Source: Klebsormidium nitens (taxonomy: Eukaryota; Streptophyta; Klebsormidiophyceae; Klebsormidiales; Klebsormidiaceae). From it: DNA of 44,774 bases. The first letter of the stretch is position 1. Each line of letters opens with the position of its first letter. Below are positions 24,231 to 36,200 of the stretch, piece by piece. The position numbers and the translations under genes are program-made. Under the pieces are notes generated by a model, which saw nothing but the letters and a program-made list of their open reading frames with translations, ran no database searches and was not told the origin of the DNA. Location: NCBI GenBank assembly GCA_000708835.1, contig DF236998.1:1-44774 (forward strand), written 5' to 3'.

Positions 24231-27200
24231 CTGAATCAGGAAAGAGGCAAAAAATATTTAGAGACGAGATTGACAAGACCACAAGAGACGAGAACGCGGT
24301 GCCGCTGCGCTCCGTGCAGAATCCTTATGTAGACGTCAAGTAGACAAATATGTTCCGGCTTGGCGCAGGGCGTCGCGGACCAGTAAGCCGTAACTAGAAG
24401 GAAATGAGTGGGTACTTTTGCTGCAGATTTCCTTTTCAACCTTGTTTCCCCAGCGGATCTGACGAACATCAGCCCCACAATTGAAACCGAAGCGCGAACG
24501 TCAGGAACCGCGGGTTACCAGCATTGAAGACGTCATCTATCAGGGCTCAGCCTTCAGAGCTCCAACTTTGGGCAGAATGGGCAGAATAATGGACACCCGA
24601 CTTCGAAGAAGCCGCATTATCCGTGTGAGCTAAGAATGCAGAAGTCTACCAAAGCAAGCGGCATAGTAAAATGGGACTACGTCCGCACCTTGCTTCGGAC
24701 ACAAAGTCGGTGGGCGCCGGGTCGGACGCGTACGGACCGCCGAGCTCCGCGTCCTCCCTGCGATCGCCGCCGTAAATGCCGCTGTTGTTGAAGACGATCA
24801 CGACGACCGGCAGGTTATACCGGACAAGCACCTGCAACGTGCGGACGTCCGAAGTTTTGAGAAAGTTTCGATCCGGGCGGTCTGCAAACCTTGCGCAAGA
24901 GGCGTATGGAAAGAAGTTGGAGACATTGCGAACGGCAGCAAGTTACAAAGAGGCGAAAAGAACACCCAGCTCCAAATGACGCAGAAGCCGAGAATGATAA
25001 GTTTTGCGCATCTGCAACACGCCGGTTCCGAAGTTTCTGGAGAAGGGGTTGTTACGCGCACAAAGTGTGTGAGAGGTTTTCAAAACAATGTTCTAGACAC
25101 TGCGCACTCCGCGCGCTTCAACAACGAGAAACGAACACCGAGCGTCGAAACGACCGGAGGCCGAGGATGTCAGATTCGAGGCCTGGGCTTTGCAGTCCAG
25201 GAAGGCTGAAAGCCAAGAGCCAAGTCGTCTTCGTCAGCCGCCTCAAAGCGCTTCCTGTTCTTCTCCGAACATCAAATCCTGACAAATTGCAAATTGATTA
25301 TAACGGAGCTCTTCCTTGCCTCGCCTCAACGGCACTGAAAGCAAAGTTCCCCTCTTTGGCGACCAAGAGGGGCTTCTCGTCCTTCCCGAAAGAGTGTGAC
25401 TGTAAAGCCGAAAGTCTAGTTAAGAAACTCTTCTCCTTACCCCAACCTCAGTGGCACTGAAGCCAAAAGCGAAGCTTACCCTCGACGACGACTACGAGGC
25501 GCTTCGAGAAAGGTATTCCAAAAGATCGAAATGCTGGTTAGAAGAAAAACATTTCCCTGGCCTCGAGTGCAACGGTACTAAACCCAACAGTTGTACAGAC
25601 TGGTCAACACAAACCCTTCCCTCACCTCGACCTCAACGGCGCTAAACCCGAAAGCGGAGTCCCCTTCGACGGCAACAACGAGTCTCTTCCCGTCGTTGAC
25701 CACCGCAGCCGCGATAGCATACCCCATGCCCACGCCCATCGTGCCCCACGTGCCGGCGTCGAGGCGCGTACGCGGCTCTTCCTGGTTGAGAACCGTCCGT
25801 CCGACGTCCATTGTGTTGGCGCCCTCGGAAACCAGGATTGGATGAGGGCCTTCAACCTGTGGGTTTACAGAAATTTGGTGACCATTTTTGGCCTTCGGCT
25901 GATAGTGTTCCAGAGGGTTGGTGGGGTTTTGAGTCGGGTTAAGGTAAGGGTTCAAGTGCGTTCTGGTCGAGCACCGGCCACTCAACGTCCTCCGAAACCA
26001 GGACTGGGTGAGGGCCCTCGACCTGAGAAAAAGGGTTGAAAAAGGGTGTTAGGGTAATTGCGAGGGCGTCGAGGGGAGTGCGGGCCTCTTCCTGGTTGAG
26101 AACCGTCCGTCCGACGTCCATCGTGTTGGCGCCCTCGGAAACCACGATCGGGATGGGGACCTTTAACCTAGAGAATTATACGGAGGGTTAGTAACATTTT
26201 ATGGCTTTCAACCGATTGTGTTCCACAGAAGGTCAGTGGATTCCTTGAATTGGGGTAAAGGTTTATAGAGCATTCTGGTTCAACACCGTCCGGTGGACGT
26301 CCATCCCGTTGGCGCCACCGGGAACCGATGTGGGCCGTCGACCTTTGGGATTCTGCGGATGGTTAGCGAGGTTGTTGATTATTCTAATATGACACGGTGT
26401 ACTTGCTCCGCATGCCGGAGCAAACCTAGGAACTACTGAACGGAAATCGGGTTGCAGTATGAGAGTTTAAACTCTGCCAACCCTTCACAAAGCAAACTGC
26501 CTGGTGGAAGCCCGTGGATGCCTCTCAGCAGTACTGGTAGACCGCTTGAAGCAGATTCAGCCTTTTTGAATTTATCTCACAACTTCAAAGAGCTGGAAAA
26601 ACCCGCGATTTGCTGCCAAACCCTCTTCAGAACAGTTCCGAACCCGTCCTTGATCCAACTCACAAACCATGTCTCACCTCCCAGGGGGAACTCGTTACGC
26701 AAACCTTGCATTCCGCTTCTTAATGGACCAGAAAAAAAAATGCTGTGTGCGCTCTCAGCGCCTTCAAACCAACTTTATACCACCGCCGAACAATCTCGAT
26801 TCACCCCGAGACTTGAGGTCGTCTGGGGGTGATCCAAAGTTGGTTTGGAGGAGCCAACCCACATCAGCCCACACTTGACCCACTGGAAACCACTCCCACA
26901 TCACTCTCCACGCACTCTTAACCTACCTTTAACTCACCTTTGGCCATCTCGTCCGATACCACCCGCATGCCGCACCAAACAGTCCCAGCACCACAATCTT
27001 CATCAGCACCATATTCCCCCAAGGCAAATCGAAACCCCTCCATACAAACGGAAATCAGCCCCAACTATCTAAAACCGATCTCAAAACCGGTCCTAAACCC
27101 ACCTTGGCCAGCTCGTCCCGCACGACCCGCATGCTGCACTGGAAGTTCATCGGCACCACGTCCTTCGCCAGCGATTCCGCCAGCCTCTTTCCGTTCGCTT

Positions 27201-30200
27201 CCGCTTTCTCGCGGAGCTTTGCCACCCAGGGGTGGTCTTTCCCAAGGGAGAACGGCTCGTCTTTAATGGCGACGTTGATCTGCTCGAGCACCGCGTTTGC
27301 GTCGCCGAGAAGGGGCACGGCGGGCTTGCGCAGCTTGAGCTCGTCCTCGGAGATGTCAATCTGCGAAGAAACCACAAACCTTTTGTTTGGATAAGACAAA
27401 GTCTTGGTATTTCTTATACTGCTCCGGCACTTTGCTCTGATAAGGTGCGAACACCACTGCTACAGTTTATGTTACTCACCAAAAGCTACGAAGTTCGAGA
27501 TCCCTGAGCACGTACAGTCAGCTGGATAAATGCTTCTACAAACTGCCATTGCTAAAAACACCGCACTCACTGCAATGCCATCACTTGTACACAAGACAAG
27601 GCAACGCAAATGTAAGGCAAGCACGTTGGGGGAAGTCAAAGGGAGCTTTCTCTCATATGGCTTTGTTCGGCATACAGAGTGTGATTTGGAGGTTTGAGAA
27701 AGGCAGTCAAACCGCTGCAAGAAATCAGGTGGCCAAGAATGACCAAGCATGTCACATTTCATTGCCCTTCTTACTAACATCTTTTGGAGAAGCCGCGAAG
27801 GAACTTCACGCTTTTCCATGTGAAACCTGGAGGCGACACAGATGTGCAGCTAGCAGCGGCCATCCAAGGACGTACGAGAACCGAAAAAGCGTGCAAGCCG
27901 TCACGTACAAAGTGAAAGAAGGAGGACAACCTCTGATTTGCGGTTCCGTGAAAAATTGGGTTTGCAAACCAGATTAATGCTCGAGTAAACAACTAAGCGA
28001 CCAGAGTACAGATACTATCAACGCAAAGTGCGACGGTGCTTCGCTGCGTGCAAGGGCAATCATACGCATGCAGGCAAAATTGCCCCCTCCAGGATTTTGC
28101 ACAACTGACACGTCATCATTGCCCACCAAACAGCGTGGTAGAAGTTACAGGAAAGGAAGGGTCCACCAGCGAAAAAGTTGCCCGGGATCAAGCGAAAGAG
28201 GTGCACAATTAGCGACTTGCCAACTGCGAAGTGAAGTAGCGGCAAATATCGTGTGAAGCATGTAGCACCGGAAAAAATCATGGTGTCAGGCAAACGTTTC
28301 AAAGCGTAATTGGATGACGTTAGAGGAGTTAAAAACTGTTCACCAATCCAGGCTGGTCAAGACATGACAAGGCGAGGAGGCAGGAATTCCAGTCTTTATA
28401 TGCTGCTGTGCTGTACTTCGTTGAAGTTCAATGAACGACGTCAAAAGTCAGCTAGATACCAACGGTTTGTGGTTTCTGCTGCCACGTACTTTGCAGCAAA
28501 ATCCCGGACTATCCGAACGCAACGCTATTCAAGATTGGCCCAGACGGCCATGGTGGTGAGTCGTCCTGGCCCGTCATGTTTTGCAACATCCCCAAATACC
28601 AGCAAGAGCTCTCCTTGTTTGAGCAACAACAAATTTCAGCAGCTCTTAGCAAACGGACGACGACAGATTGGACCATGCGTCAGATGGACGAGCAAAAGGC
28701 ACAAGAACAACTTGCATGTTACCAAAAGCTTGCTTAAAACATAAAGAGGAGGCGACAATGGAGTAGAAAGTACATTCGTTGAGAAGCTGCCACAGCGTTG
28801 TAACCTTGGCAAAACCACTCAGGTCCTTTCGAGCGTTTGCCGGACAAGCTTCCCCAAAGTCAGCCAAACAATTCTGGACCTCGAATGGCCCCTTAGGGGC
28901 CAGGCAGTATTGCATCATCGCCCTCAGCTTTCGCAGAGGGCCTCTCTAACCTGTCCGGTAAGGAAGGTGTGAATCAGACGACATCAGGCTTTCTTTACTT
29001 TGAGGAAGCAGGGAATTCGAATACCCTGTACATGTACAACCAGGCCCAATATATTCGTCCTTACAGCTGCCAGCAATGAATAAAATCGTACGAGACTGCT
29101 CCCGCAATCAAGAAAACGACCTTTTGAATACAAAAGGGGAGACAGAAACAGAAACAGAAAACCGGGGTGACATAAGCATATCTGAGGTCAAATGAAAGCT
29201 CCTTTGGGGTTTCTTCCTTTAAATTTGTGTGGCGGCATAAAGCGAACCGTGATTCGCGGCGAGGTGCCGAGGGCATTCCGAAGGAGTAGGCAGAAAAGCG
29301 AACGGCAGTGGCCAAGAGTCACCCCGCACGTTATCTTCACTGCCCTTCATTGAAAGGTCTCTCAGCATCAAAAGTGGCATGCTTCCATACTAGGCCAGCA
29401 CTGGAGGGAAAAACTATTCGGGTAAAAGCGGCAGCTATCTGCTGTACATGAGCGGATCGACCGAGCCTGAAATCGGCTATGTAGGCACCCTAAAAACACA
29501 CAACTTATGGTTGCGGTCTTATGTATGTTTTGACTTCAAAAAAGACATGTGTCGCTTCTCCGGTGAAGGAAAGACAGCGGGCAGAAAACGCATCATAATC
29601 ATCCACGACCGGCGACGTGCGTCGTTGCTTGCACGGGCAATCACACGAAAGCACAAGCTCTGGCCCCTGGCCATGTATGCTGAAACGTCATCATTTGCCC
29701 TTGAAAAAAGGCCATTAAGTTCCTCAAAAGGTAGGACCCAACACTAGCGAGTGCATTTCACGACATCAAGCAGCACGTCAAGAGCTAGTCGCCAAACGAC
29801 AGGTTGACGAGTCTCAAAAGTCCCCTTGTAAGCACATGCGATAGCACTGAACACCGCGCCGACAGCGCTCTTCTGAAAACAGATCAGATTGACATCAGTG
29901 GGATCTGGTGCTGGTCATCTTCTCATATCATTCGGAATTTTACAAGTCAAGGAGGCAGGTATCGTAGTCTTCACATGCTGCATCCCAGCAGGTTGTGGAG
30001 ATTCAGGCATGACGCCCAAAGTCAGCTACCGTCTTACGGTATGTTTGGCAATATTAGTCCGCAAGACGACTCACAGGCTGTCCGGGTTTCTCTTACGACC
30101 TCTGGCCCAAGACGGCCATGGCAATAAGTCGTCCTCGCCTTTTAGCTTTCCAGAGATATCAGCAAGAAACGTCCTTGTTGGGGCCTTAACATTCAGCAAC

Positions 30201-33200
30201 TAAGCGACAAGGACGGACTGTAGCAGGCGTCAACCTAACAAGCACAGGAGACCCAAATCAGTTTGCAAGCTGGCAGACGCCCGAAAGGGAGTTGAACAGA
30301 AGAAAGTGGAAAGCAAACCGGACGTGAAGCTGCCACGGTACTGTAGTCGACGGCGTCGCTCCTATACTCGAAATGTTTTTGGGGTATTTAACGAGACCAA
30401 TCTCAAATCAGTCTCAGATCGAACTTCAGGCATTCTGATAAAGGCGCTCTGGCCCCTCAAGAGCCAGGGGCTTTGACGTCATCGCCCTCGGAAGCTTACA
30501 AGGCAACCCGCTGCTACTACCCAGCATGTGTAGCATCAGAATAGTTGGTAATAGCGTCATATCTACGTAGGAAACTGTTAAGCCAGACTTAAGTCCTGGT
30601 CGGAACATGCTCGTTGCGTCGGCCACTCTGATTGACCACGTCAGCATGCCAGCTTTCCCCTTCGTTATGGAAAAAACCAGCAATAGTGCGAGAGTCGAAC
30701 ACGAAGCGGAGGCAATCGTGAGAGTCTTCCCTCTGTGCGGCCGTCAGGGACTATAAAATCGTCAAGGCCTCGAGCCATCCTTTTGATAGTAGGACAGTTT
30801 GGATAGAAAGTGCCGCCTTAAATTCGACAGTCGAAACCCAGACCCTGACAGCGAACAGGAGGTAATATAAGCCTATGACGTCAGGAGCACTCAAACAAAA
30901 TCAAGCCCCTTTTTTGCATAAAGGCATCAGGGGAAGAACATCTTCCACATGGCCCCAAGGAGACCATGGGCGGTTCGTCGTCGTTGCCACTCAGGAAAAG
31001 TACTGAAGCCAACAGTCAGCAACACAAAACCCCAAAGCACGCATCTGAATCTCGTCTGCAGCACATGGCAATTCAGAAAACTTTGCTTATGCATTGCTCA
31101 GCAAGAGCGCCGGGCGCCTCAAGGTCCTTATCAAGGTATAAGCTCCGGAAAGCACGGACCTGTCCAGTAGACGATCTAGTCCGAAAGATTGAAAGTCGCC
31201 CACTCGTAAGGCAGTGACAATGGTTCGAGACAGAATTGACGAGAATTGGAGAAAGAACCGACGCAGTCCTGAGATCTTCGTCGTCTGCGTTCATCCGCTT
31301 CGTGAAACGACCTTGACCGCAGACAATGGCAGCGCACAGTGACATCCTAAACCTGGCAAACAGAGCCCAGCAAGACACCAAGCTCGTTTCTGTTCTGCCT
31401 TCACGATAGGGTGACGCAACGTGTGACGTGGCCGTTCATGTGCCACATCATATGCCCTCCTAGGCTACTGTGGCAGGTCATCATTGCCTCCACGCAAAGA
31501 GCAGCGGACGGACAAAATCGGTGCCGTGAGCTGAGCCGCGAGCAAAGGAATGTATTACGTCGCAGGCTACAAACTGTTTCAACACTGGAGCATTTCACCA
31601 AGATGCCGGCCTTGGTCTTAGGGGGTCCCGGACGGCTTGTTTTCACCACCTGACCCACAGAAAAGAGGACCGAAAGGGAACCTGACAGCTTGCACTTGAA
31701 GGGATCGAGCACGTGGCGACTGCCTTGCATTGCATCGATGATGGCCAGTTCCCAATTTTCTGCACCGTGCATATTGGAGGAGCCAAGACTCAACGATATT
31801 CTAAGCATAGCAACAATCAATAGTAGGTAACAGCGACTCAAGTCAGCAGCAAGCCCGCTAAAAGGCTGCTCTCTGGACGGGCATGGTCCATGCTTCTTTG
31901 GGCATCAGTCCTCCCCGAAGCTTGGCCTCTTTGGACCAGGGGAAAAAGAACATCGTAGCCGTTGATTGAACACCAAGCGTGACTTGTCGACACGTCGGCC
32001 CTACTTGGGCAGTTCTACGGAAGGCCTTATAATTTCGGGCATGTTAAAGTCGGCACTGCTGCGACCAACGAGAAAGAGAGCGACAATGCTCCATGTATCT
32101 GACCCAATCTGGACGTCTTCTCCGAAGCGAGGACGTCGTCTTACGCTAATTCTAACACACCGTGGTTTGGTGAGTCACTTGCCCCCTATCCTCATTTCGT
32201 CCTACAAATAGCAGCACTTTGAAAAAAGAAAGAATCAACACACGCACACCTGCATAAAGGTCTAAACAAACTCCAGACTTCACTTTGATGAAAGCAAAAC
32301 AGCTCTGTGACTCGGTTGTCCCTAATGCACAAAGAACGGGAAAGGGGGCCAAAATTAGTCCTGCGCGACAATGAAAACCTCAAGGAACGAGACAGGCAAT
32401 ATCTTCATTCCTCCATGCCAAGTCAACTTGCATACGGGCGGCAGTCAGTGAATGCCACCATTTTCTGCGTAGGCCGTGACAACCCATGAAAGCGCATTGC
32501 ATCCTTGCCGTAACCAGCATAAAAGCAGGGCGTGCCTAAGCAGACCCGGCAACAAAGAAAGAATAAATAACCGGCTTTAAAAACCTCCAGAAGGGACGGT
32601 CAGCGACGCTGTGATGTCCAAATTTCACGTGCAGATAGGTGTCATCAGGGAAAACTCCAAGAGGCGAACGACATCGTCTTTTTGTTGCCTATCTGGCCAG
32701 CAAGACGAAGGCGGGTGGGCATGAGCCTCTTTTAACACGGATGCATACGTCCGATTTGCAGGAAAAAGTGCACAGGTTCCAACCGCTTGTAAAGATTCAT
32801 ACTCCGCAAGTGTTCCACCAACCTGTGCTCTTATTGCCCTCCGTAAAGGGCAATCAAGATAGGATCCAAATGCATATGCCCTTGAAGGCGGCGGCCCCTT
32901 GTCATCATCGCCAAAGAGCCTCCCAAAAACAGAGTTGGCAGCGCCAGAAGCGAGCGTTTGCTTCGGCGCGTGGAACAGGGCAAACACACAACGAAGCAAC
33001 CGACGGGTGATACACAGATAAGCCAGTCAAGGCGACTTGTGACAAAAGGATAAGCAAAAGATGACGACAAAAGAGAAAGGAACCAGAAGCGGCCAGGACG
33101 TCTTGTCGCCTGCATTTCTCAACGAACCAAAGACAAGGTGAGGAACAGAAGCATTAGCAGCGTGATGTGCCATCCAAGAAAAGCAATGATAATTCGAGCA

Positions 33201-36200
33201 GCACAAGGGAATCGGTGTCAGTCAACCATCCTCCACATGTGACACAGAGAACGACGTGGCAATCAAAGCAACCCTGGACCTTAGCCCTGCTGGGCCATAG
33301 CCACCTGTTCATCATTGCCGTCAAGCAAAGAAAGACAGCTCACATCAAACAATGGGCGAGGCAAGCCGGCACAAAGGATAGCAACTTAGACCTCGTAACG
33401 AGATAATCATTTCTGCAACCATCCTCTGCGCAGGCAAAAACCACCTTCAATCCGAACCCCGGACACCTGTTCCAAAGAACGTTGCATTTTGTGGAAGGTA
33501 GAAATTAAGACTTCACAATATTGAACCACCTTTCAAGGAAGAGTGCGCAACCTCAGAGAGCGCATTCCGACCGATCTCGCCAAAATAGTTAGCCGAAAAA
33601 CATTGTCCTAGAGCTTTAGTAGAGCCAAACGCCACCTTGGCAGAACAGCTCTCGAGAAAACACCTGTCAGCGATTGTTATAGAGGACACTATCGTTGGAG
33701 TCAACGGGGCTGCGAAAGGAGAGCACGTAAGTATGAAAACGCCAACACCTTTCAATCAGCAACAAGCACTTCACGGCGTCCGGCACAAATCCAAGGTTGG
33801 CAACGCGGTGCACATCTTAAACGCAGGCTTTACTGAGAAGCGCCAATGAAAGCGAAAGTCTCATAATGTCATGCCGCGTACACTAGCCAGCGTCTGCTTT
33901 TTATAAGACACGGTGCTGAGGCGGTCAGGCGTCCTCCGCTCCGAACCGTGACACAAAGGCCGTAAAAGCTGTTAGAAGCTGATTGTCGCTTACATGTGCC
34001 TCAAGGCAAGCCCGTCTTCTAACCCAGCGCAACGTGAGGTGCAATTCATGTGGATGACTAGCAACCGGCAAAGGCAAGAGACAGGTCAAAATTGGATAAG
34101 GCTTGTACAGCGAGACCAGAGGAAGCACATTGAAGAAGGCCAAGCCAACTTTCACGTGTGGATTCGGCTGACACTTCAACACTCACGGAGGTTTTTACGA
34201 TTCTAATAGCACCAAAACCCAGCCTGTCCGGACGATCATCATACATGGCATGGCGTCAATATTTCATGGCCCGTAAGCTGGCCAAAGGCGCCATTCATCA
34301 CCGCCAAGCTTCTTACGACCTCCAGTACTCAAACGAGGCACCCCACCATGCTGCTTTCAGCACAAGAAAGAACAACGTGCTGCAAATCTTGGATACTGCA
34401 CACAGCGAGACTTGCTGCATATGGGCACTAAAGAAATGATTGAGCTCGTCACGCCCGTTCACGCTGCTTTCACAAAAGAAGAATGGAACTGTTGACAATC
34501 TGGCGGTTGATGGCCCGCAACATCCTGCAATATCTGATCTCTGCTCTCAGTTCTTGAAAGTGTGCATCTCCCGATCCACGTATGCAGGTGATGGGCTATC
34601 AGACAACAGGGATATAATACCTGCCCTTAAGGCCAACCTAGTTGGTCATAAAAGCCCTCAATAGTACCGTTTGAGCAACAGTCATGTTAACAAAGTAATT
34701 GCTTCAATCGCGTTTCCCAAGCCTGAAACTGTGCATTGCAGTCAAAATCATATGAGCGAGTATTCCTTGAATCTGCTGATCTCACCACATATCGCACCAG
34801 GCAGGCCAGCGTACTCGTCACCAACCAACAGAAGCGAAATGTCGGACGGAGGCCGTTCCGTGATGTCACAGGCTCAGATTTGCTTGATCCTAGTGGACTC
34901 GGACTACCCAAAAGTTCTCACGAGCCTTTCCTAGCATGGCACCAACGAAGGGTTGAATAACGTTTGCATCTCCTAGCATCACCGACCTTAGAAGGGTGGC
35001 CTTAGAGAACTGTGGTGTGATGTTAACAAGGTGACTGTTTGAGGCGTCACCAAGGATCTAAGCAGACTTTCGTAGAGGGAAGCAAACTTAATTCCACAGG
35101 CGAGGGCGTCGCAAGTTGTAGGAACGTGTGGGTTGCAAACACCAAACCAACTTTTCTTCATGGCCCAAAAGACCGGCGACTGCATATCTAAAAAAACGGC
35201 TAGTAGCGGAACGACATGTGCAATAGCAATACGGGCTGAGACACACAGCGCTAGAGAACGCAAGGTCTCCAATTGGAAGGACAATAATGGACGACAGGCT
35301 GAGAGGGCGTGAAACTCGCGCGGCAGGGTAAGAGAAAGTCAACAAGAGGGTTCATATGGCGAGGACATATTGCAGACTAAAGCGTCTGCAAGAACTTGGA
35401 ACCTAGCGTGCGCAACAGCAGCAGAGGGACAAGGGCAATCGACTACACTTTCCTGATTGGCCCTGAGATGCCGTGGCCTGAATCTTCATTGCCCGAAATG
35501 AACGACTGCATTGCCAAATAGTAAGTAGCATACACGAAAGACAAGCCTTCTGCCGCCAGCGCGAATCAGGGCGTGGACGCAAGTGCTTGGGGGTGTTGAC
35601 CCATTGGCCACATATTTCCACGACGATGTCGCAAAGGCTTCGTGAAATATGGCCTCATGAACATGAATTCCTGGTAAAGGCAATTTAAGGCGGCTGGCGG
35701 CATTGCCGTCGTCATCAGCTGGAGCGAATACTACAGGTAGACGGGAAACACTTACATGGGATTACTCCAACAAGTGGATCAGCGGTATAAGCACTCGGAA
35801 ATTTGTTTTTCTTTGAAGGACAACAGACGAGGTCAGAGTTGACACTCCTGCTTTCAACCTTTCACAAGTTTGACAGTCATTTCACACTGAATGACAAACG
35901 TATTCCCTCTCGGACAATTCTGACTTTGAAAAGCAGGCTCCAGAGCAACGTGACGTCACGCTGACGTCACCTGCAACCTCACCTGGATGAACTTGACGTC
36001 CTTGCCCCACCGCGGCGGCTCCCCGAAGTGCAGCAGCCAGTTGAGCTGCGCGCCCACGACGAGTGCCACGTCAGCGCCCGCGAGCGCGAGGCTGCGCGCC
36101 GCGCCCGCGTTCAACGGGTGGCTGTCCGGCACGACGCCCTTCCCCATCGGCGTGGCGATGAACGGAATTCCGGTCCGGTCCACGAGCGAGCGGATCCCGT

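Larger units (their letters stand above)
27690..35720 (+). repeat. Tandem array of hairpin modules filling intron 9
   Basis: Modules recur at about 27.70, 28.05, 28.54, 28.88, 29.29, 29.63, 30.11, 30.45, 30.95, 31.44, 32.85, 33.26, 35.14 and 35.43 kb. The shared pattern is AGGGCAATCA, 20-40 bases, a TGGCC...GGCCA palindrome, then GTCATCATTGCCCT. All copies read in the same direction. Flanking spacers are also related (for example AAGCC..TCAGCTTC after the right arm), so whole monomers of about 350-500 bp are repeated. There is no sustained open frame shared between monomers. Confidence 0.75.

Noticed and set aside
1370-35720. CRISPR-like array or tRNA cluster from the regular spacing
   Set aside because: Repeats are diverged, spacing is 350-500 bp, the context is intronic eukaryotic DNA, and no cloverleaf with the expected A and B boxes was found in the modules.
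1370-35720. Hairpin modules as inserted MITEs
   Set aside because: Same orientation throughout, related spacers and no clear target-site duplications; tandem growth explains them better, though an original MITE seed is possible.
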